Shown: in pieces, positions 35,108-45,042 of the stretch
How the letters are laid out: each line of letters starts with the position of its first letter
Numbering within the stretch: the first letter of the stretch is position 1
Made by a program: the position numbers and the translations under genes
Notes under the pieces: model-generated
The model's database searches: none
Told to the model about the DNA's origin: nothing
Seen by the model: only the letters and a program-made list of their open reading frames with translations
Source: Amblyomma americanum
Taxonomy: Eukaryota; Arthropoda; Arachnida; Ixodida; Ixodidae
Assembly: GCF_052857255.1 (NCBI RefSeq)
Contig: NC_135507.1
Coordinates: forward strand, 79,280,850 to 79,344,849
Length of the DNA: 64,000 nucleotides
Direction of reading: 5' to 3'

Positions 35108-36597
35108 TACGAATAATGGTAGTTACCTATTTGTCGGGAGTAGGTATACCCATGAAATACATTGCAGGAGAGGCACAGTGCATCTAGAATGGTTGGTAGA
35201 TGTTGGTAGCCGCACACCGTTATGAGCCAGCGGCACAGGCTGCAGAGCGTGCCCCTGTCTTTGCCCGCTTCTGATCTTGGGGCTGAACAGCTGGCATGTT
35301 CTCTCTGACCGCTTCGCGCATGGAAGAGCCTCCTCCATCTGCCACTTCCTGAGCTGCTTTTGTTGCTTTACGTGTTACCGCGTTTAGTCAGTTCTGCTTT
35401 TCGTGATGGGCAGCGGGCTGAGTCGTAGCTCACTGCTTTCGCTGTTCGACACGCCACAGCTCTCGGCTGCTTTTCTTTGGCCTTAGCAATGCGTTTTGCC
35501 ACCTTGACCATGCTCTGAAACATGTGTGCGACTAAATAATGCTCTCATTGGCCTTCCTGTCTCTTCACTGCTCAATTTTACAGTCATTGCGGGAGCGCTA
35601 CTGACGCTGTGCATTTGGATGCGGGGATCGAACGGGTGTGAGATGAAGACGTGGAAAGAAAACCTCGCGTGAAAGGTGACTGGATAAGAAACTGAAAGTA
35701 ACAGTCAGCGCCGGTTGCTCAGGTACCGTAACCACCGGTACACGAAGCTGCCCTGCTTACACCGGTGCTGCTTCGATTCAGACTGGGGGAGATATTTCGC
35801 AGCTTTTTTTTTTGTTGTGGCTACTACTCTGAGGGGAAAGTTGACAAGTTTCCAGATCTGTTCGCTGTGGTTCAGGGGTGGTGCTCGTCTGCATTTGCCG
35901 AGAGTGGGAGCTACAAACATTAGACCAAGAAGGAAGCGTACTGACTTCCAGAGTCCAGTGGTTTACTTGTGACCCACATCGTGTAGCTCGTTATGCATCC
36001 CGAGCGTTCCAAATTTGCAAGTAAAACGAATTCCGGTCCTCCCTGCAATGACATTTCAGCACTATACATAACTTCACGAAAGACGATGAACTCAACTAGT
36101 ACGCCTGGTGTCCTGCCCACAGGATAGCGCCTGTTTACTACAGGTCTAAGCCACATGCGAGAGAGCCACGCGTTGCGATTAGCAGATTTTACAAGAGGCG
36201 AACAATTGCCTCGCACTATCTGACCGGCGGTTATTAAGTTTTACGATCGACGATTTTCAAAATGAAGAATGCAACGTGAATGTGAACGCTAGCAGATGGA
36301 TATCAACAGCGAGGTATCCTTGAACGACCAAGTTGCAGAATGCGAGGTGTGCTTGCATATGCTCGTTTATATTTTATTATCGCCCTCGCCTAATTGCTGC
36401 GAATGTTTAAGAGTCAAATTACTGGCTCCTTCATAACTGTACCGACCACAAACTATTCGTGTCGACAGGGTGGAACTACAAGAAACGAAAAATTCCACAG
36501 TGTTTGCCTTCCTGTTGCATGCAATCTTGAATTACGCCTCGAAGCACGACATGGCAGTCCACAAACGCGTATCTCTAGTTGCGAAAGATAAGTAGTA
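35108..36597. other. No gene recognised
   Basis: About 1.5 kb with short frames on both strands and no motif, splice-bounded exon or shared repeat. Confidence 0.3.
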
Positions 36598-36619
36598 GGT
36601 CAAATGTTTAGGGGAACCC

Positions 36620-36877
36620 CCAAGGTGGAGTATATTTGTATTAAGGTCGTAATTACTCACTGGCATCCACCCAAGCGCAGCCATACGCCTACAAAGGAAA
36701 GCTATAAAGCTTTCTGAGAAACTTCGTTGTTAAAGAAAAACTCGTGCTGGTCCGGGATTAGAACCCGGGACCGCCGTTTCAAGGGAACAGTCGCTCTAGC
36801 AACTGAGTTAACCGGGACGGCAAGCTTATGGTAGGGCGAGAGCGAATTGATGAATATCTCGAAGTGGGAACGGTGAT
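36620..36877 (-). mobile_element. tRNA-derived SINE family D with long target duplication
   Basis: On the minus strand 36740-36835 reads as a degenerate tRNA: CGGTTAACTCAGTTGCTAGA (A-box), TTGAAACGGCGGTCCCGGG and B-box GGGTTCTAATCCC. The body follows with GAAGTTTCTCAGAAAGC, TATAGCTTTCCTTTGTAGGC, GTATGGCTGCGCTTGGGTGG. It is flanked by a 22-bp direct repeat (36598-36619 and 36878-36899; 20 of 22 positions agree; it begins GGTCAAATGT). Not a functional tRNA: no CCA-compatible acceptor stem, and it continues into a SINE body. Confidence 0.78.
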
Positions 36878-36921
36878 GGTCAAATGTCTAGGGGAATCCT
36901 CCAACACGTCCTGCTCCGCGT

Positions 36922-36922
<1 letters not shown>

Positions 36923-36984
<62 letters not shown>

Positions 36985-37192
36985 TGGTTTTTGGGGAAAG
37001 GAAGAGGCCCAGTAACTGTCTCATATATCGTTGGACACCTGAACCGCGCCGTAAGCGAAGAGACAAAGGAGGGAGCGAACGAAGAAAGGAAGAAAGAGGT
37101 GCCGTAGTAGAGGGCTCCGGAATAATCTCGACCACCTGAGGACCTTTAACGTGCACTGACATCGCACAGCACACGGGCGCCTTAGCCTTTTT
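36923..37192 (-). mobile_element. SINE family B with long ATT tail, 5'-truncated
   Basis: Minus orientation. From the 5' side: GGCGCCCGTGTGCTGTGCGA, GTGCACGTTAAAGGTCC, AGGTGGTCGAGATTATTCC, CCCTCC...TTCGTTCGC, ACGGCGCGGTTCAGGTGTCC, then CCCCAAAAACCAATTATTAT and about 60 bases of ATT/AAT trinucleotide repeat (36923-36984). The tRNA-like head is missing; the break at 37192 abuts a family-D fragment at its B-box. The trinucleotide array is the SINE's own 3' tail, expanded. Confidence 0.88.
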
Positions 37193-37320
37193 CGAACCCC
37201 GGACCAAGGCGAATTTTTCTCTACGTAGTTTCTGAGAAAGCTGTATAGCTTTCCTTCTTATCCGTATGGCTTCGCTCCGGTGGATGTCAATGGGCAATTA
37301 CTCCCTTATTAAGACATGCA
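37193..37320 (+). mobile_element. SINE family D fragment next to a splice donor
   Basis: Starts inside the B-box (TCGAACCCCGGACC) and continues GGCGAATTTTTCTCTACG, AGAAAGCTGTATAGC, TTCGCTCCGGTGGATGTCAA, matching the body of the family-D copy at 36620. It ends about 28 bases from the exon border at 37349, inside the intron of the candidate membrane-protein gene. Confidence 0.75.
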
Positions 37321-37348
37321 GTAATGGGGAATGAATGAAAGTCCCTAC

Positions 37349-37461
37349 CAGTCTCCGACACCGTCACCACGAAGAGGACGAAGACGACGACGACGACTGA
37401 CAGCGCAGCCACGAGGACGTTGAGGCCGGAGATGGCGCGCTGGTGGCTGGTCTGCTCAGCC
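37349..37461 (-). CDS. Candidate exon encoding a transmembrane helix
   Basis: On the minus strand the acceptor CTATGACCTCTTTCCTCAG ends at 37462, and the donor GTAGGG begins at 37348. The 113-base exon is open in one frame: AEQTSHQRAISGLN, then a hydrophobic run VLVAALSVVVVVFVLFVV of about 18-20 residues, then TVSETG. Basic residues (H, R) before the helix and acidic ones after it suggest an N-in, type II membrane protein. The last base (G) joins in phase to the exon at 33540. The N-terminal exons were not identified. Tick genomes hold many type II membrane peptidases such as M13 neprilysins with this layout, but no catalytic domain is in the window, so no family is claimed. Confidence 0.58.
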
Positions 37462-38792
37462 CTGAGGAAAGAGGTCATAGCTCAGTCTGTTACGAACGCA
37501 TGCTGCGGCTCAATAAAATTGGCGGTGGCTTAACTTGGCTAACCCTGGAATGCAGCGAAAGGCAAGCACGCTTGCTAAGCGTCTGAGGTTCGACCATGGA
37601 AGCTCCGCTACACGCTCGCGACAGCAGTTCTATATTTCGGCCACACACCACGACCACGTGGCTATGACCTGGTATCACATTGTCTTACGACACCCCCATT
37701 GGATGTTCTTAAGCTCACAGGTTCAATAAAAAGGTCCCACAATGTCGAAGGTAAATTAAAGGCGATGGGACAAGGTCAGGGGTCAATGGTTCGACACCAT
37801 AGCTGTACCGCATAAGGTCATACACGGCTAACATGGTTGGGCTGAAGGTTCTTCAAGGTCATTCTCCGGCCTACGCGACGACTGCTTTACCTAGCGTAGT
37901 GAAGCTTTTCGCTTCAAGAACTCTTTTATCGTCAAAGTGTGGGCAGAAAGAACTGAGGTCAATGCCCTAGTGCCTTATCATGCCAAATAATATGCTTACC
38001 AGTGCTCTGAAAAAAAAAACGGATACATAGTTGTTTGTTACGATACTCTCTGAAAGCACCGAAACTTTGAAGTTCAAGAAACGTTCTTCCTAATCTGGCG
38101 TTAGCTGCCGTCATGGTTAGCATAGCTTGTAGAGCGACTGCCTCGGACTAGTGGTGGTCCCGGGTCTGAAAGAAACCTTAGAAAAATGCAGGCCTGTGCA
38201 CTTGCTCCTTGAATCCATGTCTCTTGGCCATGATTACGAACGGAGGTCCAAGTACAACTTTTTATTGCAAAAATTTTGAAAATTGAAAAATTGTAAGACA
38301 GTGTTATGGAAATAGAGAAGGTAATGGCGAATTCTTTGGATATGTAGGAAAATCTCTCTTTTAAAGTGTTTCCAGTGATCGCATCGAACAGTTAAGACTG
38401 CCTTAGAAAAACACTGGGGAACGGTTTTCACAATAGCAGGAAAAGCAATGGAAAAAATATTCAAGACTACTGTTGGGTGATCTGCGGATATCTTAATTGT
38501 TATAGTGAAATCTTACATAGTATTGAAAAGTTGCGTTCATAAACGGTTTCCAGATGAATAATGCTTTTGTCTGGAATTGCTGGGTATGGCACTCTGGGAA
38601 GAATTTCCAGTTAGCAGACGCGCAGGGTCAAAGAGGACTCGACGTGACGTCATTATCCTAAGCGTTGTCACGGCGGTTATGTAATCAACGGGAGAGTTTT
38701 CCTTTGTCGGCGGGGAAACCAGTTCGCCGAGCAGCAGCGTTGGGGAAGCGGTTACTAAGTTGCGCGGTCATCCAGGGCTAATTGCCTCGCTG
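37462..38792. other. No gene recognised; one tRNA-like remnant
   Basis: About 1.3 kb. At 38108-38170 the plus strand has TGGTTAGCATAGCTTGTAGA and GGTGGTCCCGGGTC, A- and B-box-like words at tRNA spacing, probably a decayed SINE head. Otherwise nothing recognisable. Confidence 0.35.
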
Positions 38793-38950
38793 AAGGAAAT
38801 TATACCGGAGACCTCAACTACAGCACCTCTTTCTTCCTCTCTTCTTTGACTAGGCTCGTTTATCCTTTCCCTTACGGCGTGGTTCAGATGTCCGCCGAGA
38901 TACAACTATGTGAGACAGTTACTGCGTCATTTCTTTTATTCAAAAACAAT
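38793..38950 (+). mobile_element. SINE family B, 3' fragment
   Basis: Contains GAAATTATACCGGAG, CACCTCTTTCTTCC, CCCTTACGGCGTGGTTCAGA, TGTCCGCCGAGAT, GAGACAGTTACTGCGTCATT and a CAAAAACAA end: the 3' half of family B in plus orientation. The 5' half is missing. Confidence 0.8.
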
Positions 38951-40309
38951 TTTTTCCCCTGTGTGGCGGAGGCCAACTTTCCCACTGGTGAGGTGGTGAA
39001 ATCCAAGTCTTCCTCTTCCTGCAGTGACTGACAACAGCGGCTGTCTCTTTCCATCTCAAAACAGCGCACAAGAAACACAAAAACACAGGGAGAACAGGAC
39101 GGACAAGAGCGCATTAGCAACTGATGCCTGGTCGAAGATAGACTTCTCACTGAGTTAGGATGCACCAGAAAATTCAGCACGTGTCACACAATCGGCACAC
39201 AATCAGCACATGTAATAGCGAAAGCTGCATGACAGCACTACCGGTACGGCCATCAGATACCGAGGAACATGCGTTCTTTTTTCAGCAATAACACTGATGT
39301 AGAACTTACACACAAGTCGTTACCTGCGGTGATTATATTCGAGGCCGCAAATACCTCTCTATCAACTTTTTTCTTGCGCGTCCGACGATACTTGTCGCAC
39401 CCAAGTTGGGCACCGTTTTTATATGGATCATTACCAACTAGCCCAACTTTCTATTTTACTGGTCCCTTTCCATTTCCACGAAGCGTCGTGGTGCGAAGAT
39501 AGTGGCATTATTAGTCACGGTGCGTCCAATTTATTTTTGATCAACGACCGATGCGCCACGGGCCCATTATTCATGGTGATGCATCTTCGCCTTTAACGGT
39601 CATTGCTGGGAGGCAGCAACAAATCGACATGGCTAGAGGAAGAGCGGACCATCTCCAATGAAACATCAGTGAGAGGAGATGGTACGGCCTCCTGCGGTGG
39701 GTGGCTGCCCAGGTCATCACGAGTGGCCATGTGACTGGGCACTGATCAAGTGCACAGATTCCCCAACTTGAAATCTCAGGATCTCTGACTGTTCTTAAGC
39801 GGGCTTATGGCCTGTGTAAAGAAACATTCAAAACTTTCAGATGTCTTCTTGCGTCTAAAGTAAATTCTAAATATGTGAAGTAGCCTCTCCTGGAAGCTGT
39901 CCATACTCGTCTCATTGCAACAGCAGTCCTCCGAGCCGGTGCCCGTGGCCATCGGCCTGGCTGAAAAGATAAACCCAGTAGAACCAATGGCCCACATCTA
40001 TCATCGAGCAGTCGGGGAAAGCACTTGTCAAGCCGATCGAGCTGTTCTGAGAGCCATATCGCCTCGGCACTGTGATTGTTGTCTGAAATGTTCTAGGGCG
40101 AAGCACGAATCTTTGTTTGTGTAACGCCATTTGGTTTTATACTGCACATGTTAGTTCTGCTGCGTACGTGCTTTGTGAAGTGAAACTGCCAGCAACACAG
40201 GATGGGCCGCCGCTGACTGAAGAACTATTCATTGACTGAATTCAGCATGTGCTGCCTGGACGAGCTTAAGTTTGAGCAGGTCCTGTTCTGGAAATGTTAG
40301 CCAGACTGA
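38951..40309. other. No gene recognised
   Basis: About 1.35 kb with short frames on both strands and no motif. Nothing supportable. Confidence 0.3.
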
Positions 40310-40714
40310 CTGGAGAAAACTTTAGGACAATATCGCCGGTTTGGTGGATCTAATTATCATATTTCGGTTCAGCAGATGTTATCGGAATCTGATACAACAC
40401 TGAGCCTACAAGATGAACGTGTACATACATTAGAGAACTTTCTGGTTGAAGCAGCATCACATGTATACAACGCATGCAAATTGACCGATAAGTATAAAAT
40501 TGATATTACTTGCGATGGCATAAACTCAAAGCTAGAGCGCTTGTCGGATGTAGTGTACCTATTGCCGAGAATCTTTTCAGTGTTTGTTCATTTTTCAAAG
40601 TTGCCCACGCGTCGCATTATAGCTTTGTTTGTGATTCAAGGTGCGATCAGACTTATCTCGATTGATCGCAACCAGGCAGACTTGATTCTACGTTGTTCGA
40701 GAATGTGTTAGTAA
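40310..40714 (+). CDS. Hypothetical open frame, possible exon
   Basis: The frame is open for about 130 codons from just after a TGA near 40310 to a TAG after 40708, long for local AT-rich sequence. Its product has balanced composition: SNYHISVQQMLSESDTTLSL, QDERVHTLENFLVEAASHVY, NACKLTDKYKIDITCDG, LSDVVYLLPRIFSVFVHF. An acceptor-like CATATTTCGGTTCAG lies right before CAGATG at 40373, so an exon starting there is possible. I recognise no domain and see no clear donor. It could also be a fragment of an old element. Confidence 0.3.
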
Positions 40715-41710
40715 CTTGGCACGCTTTATCAGGAAAGTTCGCCATCAGGATTAAATTGAGCACGGCCGACAGCGGCGGGCATTCTGTCCGACGACCACCG
40801 AGCACACTTGTTGCTACGCCGCCGATGGGTCATTCAGTCCATTCTGGACACAAGCTAGCGTAATAAAGAGTTTCGTTTAGAAACCCTTTTCACTCTCTTC
40901 CTGCACGCCGGATTTTCGTCACTACTATGTCGCAATAGAAGGTTTCTGCTCTTACTGCATTGAAGAGACTTCTTTTCTTTCTTTCAGAAACCTCACAAGA
41001 GGGCACAGGTATATTCTGCAGGATGCCAACTGCTTAATCGAAGGACTCACAAGAGGAGCGGTCAAGTTTTCCGCAGCCAGTTGTTATCACCGGCGTTCTG
41101 CACATTTAAATTGTGCGAGAAAAATTGACAGCGAAAGGAACTCTTGCCAGGTTCCATGCAACGCGCCACCAAGGAGCTGCTCCTGAGCGCATTGGAGCAC
41201 TTGTCGGTCGACAGCGAAGATTTGGATGTTTGCTCCAACGCACATCACCAGGACACAGTGACCACCAACGTCTTGTGGGCTGCCATAAGCATCTAACCGA
41301 AAAACTGCGTCCACATAAACAAAGCGCTGCTGAATACTAAGAAGGCCACCGCTCAGGAGAGAAAACTACAAACTCTCAACTAAACCACTAGCCAGATATC
41401 AATAACGGTGCTGAAATAAATGTATTCTCTGGTTTATCCTTCTTGTGCCTGCCTGCTCTCTCTGGTGAAAGAAATAAAAGAAAACCAACCATTGCACCCT
41501 TGCTAGTATTAATTATTGCATCGCGAATTAAGGCACTGTGATCATTATAGAGCAAACGTCGGGAATTCGCCGACGCCTCGCATGGTGAACCTGCTTTTAT
41601 GCGCGGCACAAACGAGTGTAGCAAGTACTTCACCCACAGTGCTAGGTGAAGGTACGTGACGTCACGGAGCGAGTGCGGAGGCCTGACGTTATTTACAAAG
41701 CTTTGGTTTG
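40715..41710. other. No gene recognised
   Basis: About 1 kb of unrecognised sequence leading to a SINE. A TGACGTCA motif lies at about 41657-41664. Confidence 0.3.
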
Positions 41711-41943
41711 GTTTATGGGGCTTAACGTCCCAAAGCGACTCAGGCTATGAGGGACGCCGTAGTGAAAGGCTCCGGAAATTTTGACCAACTGGGGTTTTTT
41801 AACGTGCACTGACATCGCATGGTACACGACCCTCTAGAATTTCGCCTCCATCGAAATTCGACCACCGCGACCGGGATCGAACCCGCGTCTTTCGGGTCAT
41901 CAGCCGAGCGACATAACCTCTGAGCCACCGCGGCGGCTCTAGG
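41711..41943 (-). mobile_element. SINE family A, full-length copy with 13-bp target duplication
   Basis: On the minus strand: GCCGCCGCGGTGGCTCAG head, GGTTCGATCCCGG B-box, GAGGCGAAATTCTAGAGG, GTGCACGTTAAAAAACCCC, the CCTCATAGCCTGAGTCGC block and GGGACGTTAAGCCCC. It is flanked by the perfect 13-bp direct repeat AAGCTTTGGTTTG (41698-41710 and 41944-41956). Little decay, so a recent insertion. Confidence 0.93.
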
Positions 41944-41961
41944 AAGCTTTGGTTTGAGCTC

Positions 41962-42056
41962 CTAATAAGAATTATTTGTCTTTACGAAATTTCTCTGATG
42001 TCTGTATAGCTTTTGTAGCCATATGGGTGTGCTTGGGCAGATGAATTCACTAGCAA
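41962..42056 (+). mobile_element. SINE family D fragment, degenerate
   Basis: Shares ACGAAATTTCTCTGA, CTGTATAGCTTTTGTAGCC and GTGTGCTTGGGCAGATG with the body of the family-D copies at 36620 and 37193, in the same order. The tRNA-like part is absent. Confidence 0.45.
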
Positions 42057-44144
42057 CTCGGCGAAAGATACTTATTATGTTTTCCCTTCAGATACTACAA
42101 GCAGTGGGAAAATTTCTCTTAGAACTCTAACGTAATTGCAACAACCATTTCACATTCAAGCGTAACTCATTACCTTCCAAACTTGTGTCCTCCGAATGGT
42201 GGTTTCCGGCTGGAAGCGAAAATATTTATGCATCATGGGGAATCGCAGTTATTCCCTGAATAGATGAAATCAACAAGCAGAGAAACCCTCAGGATTAATT
42301 CGTTAACCGTGGCACGGTCCAGGAGGGTACGGTTTCTGTCGCTCTCGTGAGCACTGAGTTAATGACAGTTAGGCTTTCGTCGATCTTGAAGAGTAGCTTT
42401 GCACTAAATTGTCCGTTTCACTGTGGAGCTATATAGATATACTTTCCACAGTGTGCATCGGACACAATACAATGAACGTTTGGCATGCTGGCTAGCGGTA
42501 AATAAGAGTTCAACAGACTGATGTGCCTTTATATGCGTCGCACCGCACATGTTTGAAAACCTGCAACACAACGGCAGGCATATCTTTATCTTCCTGTTAT
42601 TTTCGCAATGATTGCTGTGCAAGGAAGTTTCTCAGGAATAAACGCAGGCGATTTGGCTGCCGAAACGTGACCGTTCGCTTGCTGTTCCACTGAAAATTAT
42701 CTGCAGCTACACATGAACCTGCAGCGGAAATTGCTCTCCAAGTTGTGCTATGTCGTTATGTGGCAAGCAATTCTATTATGACCACAACTAGGATATCCCA
42801 ACGAATGGTATGTCAGGAGCGATCGGCGAAGGGGGGTGGGGATAGAAGGAGGCAGCTGACTGCACAGCTATCCCTTTTTATTGTTTACACCGAGGAAAAG
42901 TGGACTATGTAAGTTTTCTTACAGTAACGCAATGTGGGCTACTTTTTGATCTGCTAGAAATGCTGCTGCCTGTGTTCGCAAAATTGCTCCATGCTGGTGT
43001 GGTCAAGAGAGCATAACGTACCTGATGAAGATGTGCGAATGGCACTCGAGTTGACTGAAATCAAAGAGCAGAAGAATATGTGGCAGAAATCGAAACGTAT
43101 CAAGCGCTGTTTGAGCGATCTTCTCGTGTGGTCCGCAGACGTAATATCATACATTAAGCCAGCACATTCTTTGTAATTGTTTGCCTTTACTCGCAACTTT
43201 CATACAGAGCGTAAAATCTTCAGGCATTGGTAATAATTAATCGAATAGTTAGGAAATTCGCCCCTGTATCCCCATTAGTATTACACTTTATCGCAATTTT
43301 TGTTTAAAAACGAGGGTTAAAACAGGAGATATATTACTTTACTGATAGGGAACACTGTTGCCAATTTTAAGAAAGTCGTGGCAAGCTTTGTGAGATGCGA
43401 TAGAATCTATTCACTGCACGCATTTGTAGACAATAGAGCACGCTATGGACTATCTACCGGAAATTAGCAGCTTACAAGTCTTGCCTGGTCGTACTCAGAC
43501 ACACAAAAACAGCATTGAGAGCTTACCAGAAGTCATCAGGGTTGTTTGACTTGACTCAGCTAAAGAATATTGAAGGAAAGGAAGAGAAACATTACCAAGA
43601 ATTGAAGACAGTTTGCAAAAATTCCCCGCGAAAACCAAGTGTACATCGAATTCAATATACACAGTTCAATAAGTGGTAATTTAGAAGCTGTAGTGCGCTT
43701 GAGTCGTTTCAGAGCAAGGCATGACCTGAGCAAGCTTTACATTTTTTTCTTTGTAGATTATAATACAGTTCAGACTGTATGAAACTTTATGGTGTCAAGA
43801 ATGCAAAATATTTGTTCGCAAACGTGCTGACAAATCTAGCTAGGATCTTGCTGCTCCTAAATATCAAGATCGCTTGCTAGTCTGTAAAAGCGCGCGACAA
43901 GAAAATTTGCTTCGGGGTAGGCGTTATAAAAGCCTACATCTGGAAGCAGTACGAATGATCTCTTTCGCCAAGATGTATTTAGTACTCCGATAACAATGAC
44001 GTATGTGACTAAGCTTTTTTGTTTACGCCTATTAAGAATACTGATCTTTACGATCATCATAGGTACGCGCTTTCATTGCATATATAGAGGTGGACACAAC
44101 ACAAGATTTTTTTGCGCAGCCATAACCCTTGTAAGTCTGTACGC
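42057..44144. other. No gene recognised
   Basis: About 2 kb. A plus-strand frame at 42991-43176 encodes a charged 61-residue stretch (for example DEDVRMALELTEIKEQKNMW) that looks protein-like but has no start context, splice borders or recognisable family; it could be a transposase remnant. Nothing else stands out. Confidence 0.3.
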
Positions 44145-44145
44145 T

Positions 44146-44329
44146 TTATTGACATGACCACTCGGCTGCTGTAAGCAAAATATTCCCCTCAGCATCAAAG
44201 ACCACAACGGCCACCTCGATATCCGGTTCGTTATTGAAAGGAACGTGAACCGTAAATCGTTGAATACCGGAGCCTGCAGCGCTAAACTTCACACTGTGCG
44301 AGCTCATTAAAAGTCCGACATGATCTCGA
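44146..44329 (-). CDS. Candidate terminal exon with stop overlapping a poly-A signal
   Basis: On the minus strand an acceptor-like GCGTCTTGTCAG precedes 44329. The open frame that follows encodes SRDHVGLLMSSHSVKFSAAG, then SGIQRFTVHVPFNNEPDIEV, then AVVVFDAEGNILLTAAEWSC and Q before TAA. The composition, with alternating hydrophobic and polar residues, suggests a beta-sandwich-like domain end. The stop lies inside AATAAA (44145-44150), so a very short 3' UTR is implied. I do not recognise the protein. It may be the last exon of a gene lying to the right on the minus strand, or a pseudogene fragment. Confidence 0.4.
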
Positions 44330-44825
44330 CTGACAAGACGCATAAAGACTTAATACTGACATAGATTGTAATAAGTACAGGCTGCAGCATTGCCAGCTTA
44401 TGGCCTAGCAGTTATCAAGAGTACAAACACCTGCGTGCTTGCAATGCTATGCACCGATAAGGCCGACCGTGGAAATGCATTCTCTAGGAAGATACGGCAA
44501 TGGTGCACGTAATGGATGCACACTTGGCGAAGGAACGAGAAAACCAAGCGAGACACTCACCCATCGCGGTGCGCTTAGTTGATTCTTCTTTTTTTTCCAA
44601 TACTTCACCTGCGTTGCATGCTCGTGTCTGTTTACTGAGCCGCGACAAATATTTATATTGATGGACTCTGTTTACAAGCGGTCGCTTTTGACTTAACCCA
44701 TTTACAAATGGCTGTACTGCAGTTCACTTTCACACGTAGGCTGATCATTTTACCGCGGTTCACCCGGACATTTTGCCTTCAGTCGTCACTTTTATAGCAC
44801 AGCAACTAATGCAAAGATTCGTGTG
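44330..44825. other. No gene recognised
   Basis: About 500 bases, possibly intronic to the exon at 44146. A CAT-repeat run marks the right end (the tail of the next LINE fragment). Confidence 0.3.
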
Positions 44826-45042
44826 CCATCATCATCATCATCATCATCCTGACTACGCCCACTGCAGGGCAAAAGCCTTTTCCTTATCTCTTCAATTAAC
44901 CGTGTCCTTTGCCAGCTGTGGCCACCCTATCCTCGCAAACATTTTCATTTCACCCGCCCAGCTAACCTTGTGCCGCCCCCTGCTACGCTTGCCTCTTCTT
45001 GGAATCCAATTCTTTACAATTAAGGACCAGTGGTTATGTTGC
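44826..45042 (-). mobile_element. RTE-like LINE 3' fragment with ATG-repeat tail
   Basis: Homologous to 33955-34250: shared plus-strand words include CTGCAGGGCAAAAGCC-like, TGTCCTTTGCCAGCTG, CCACCCTAT and CTTGCCTCTTCTTGGAATCC. The plus-strand left edge is (CAT)n at 44829-44849, that is, an ATG-repeat 3' tail on the element strand. The coding frame is broken, with no RT. Confidence 0.68.

Noticed and set aside
36740..36835. A tRNA gene
   Set aside because: A- and B-boxes are present but stems do not pair well, and the sequence continues into a SINE body bounded by a duplication.
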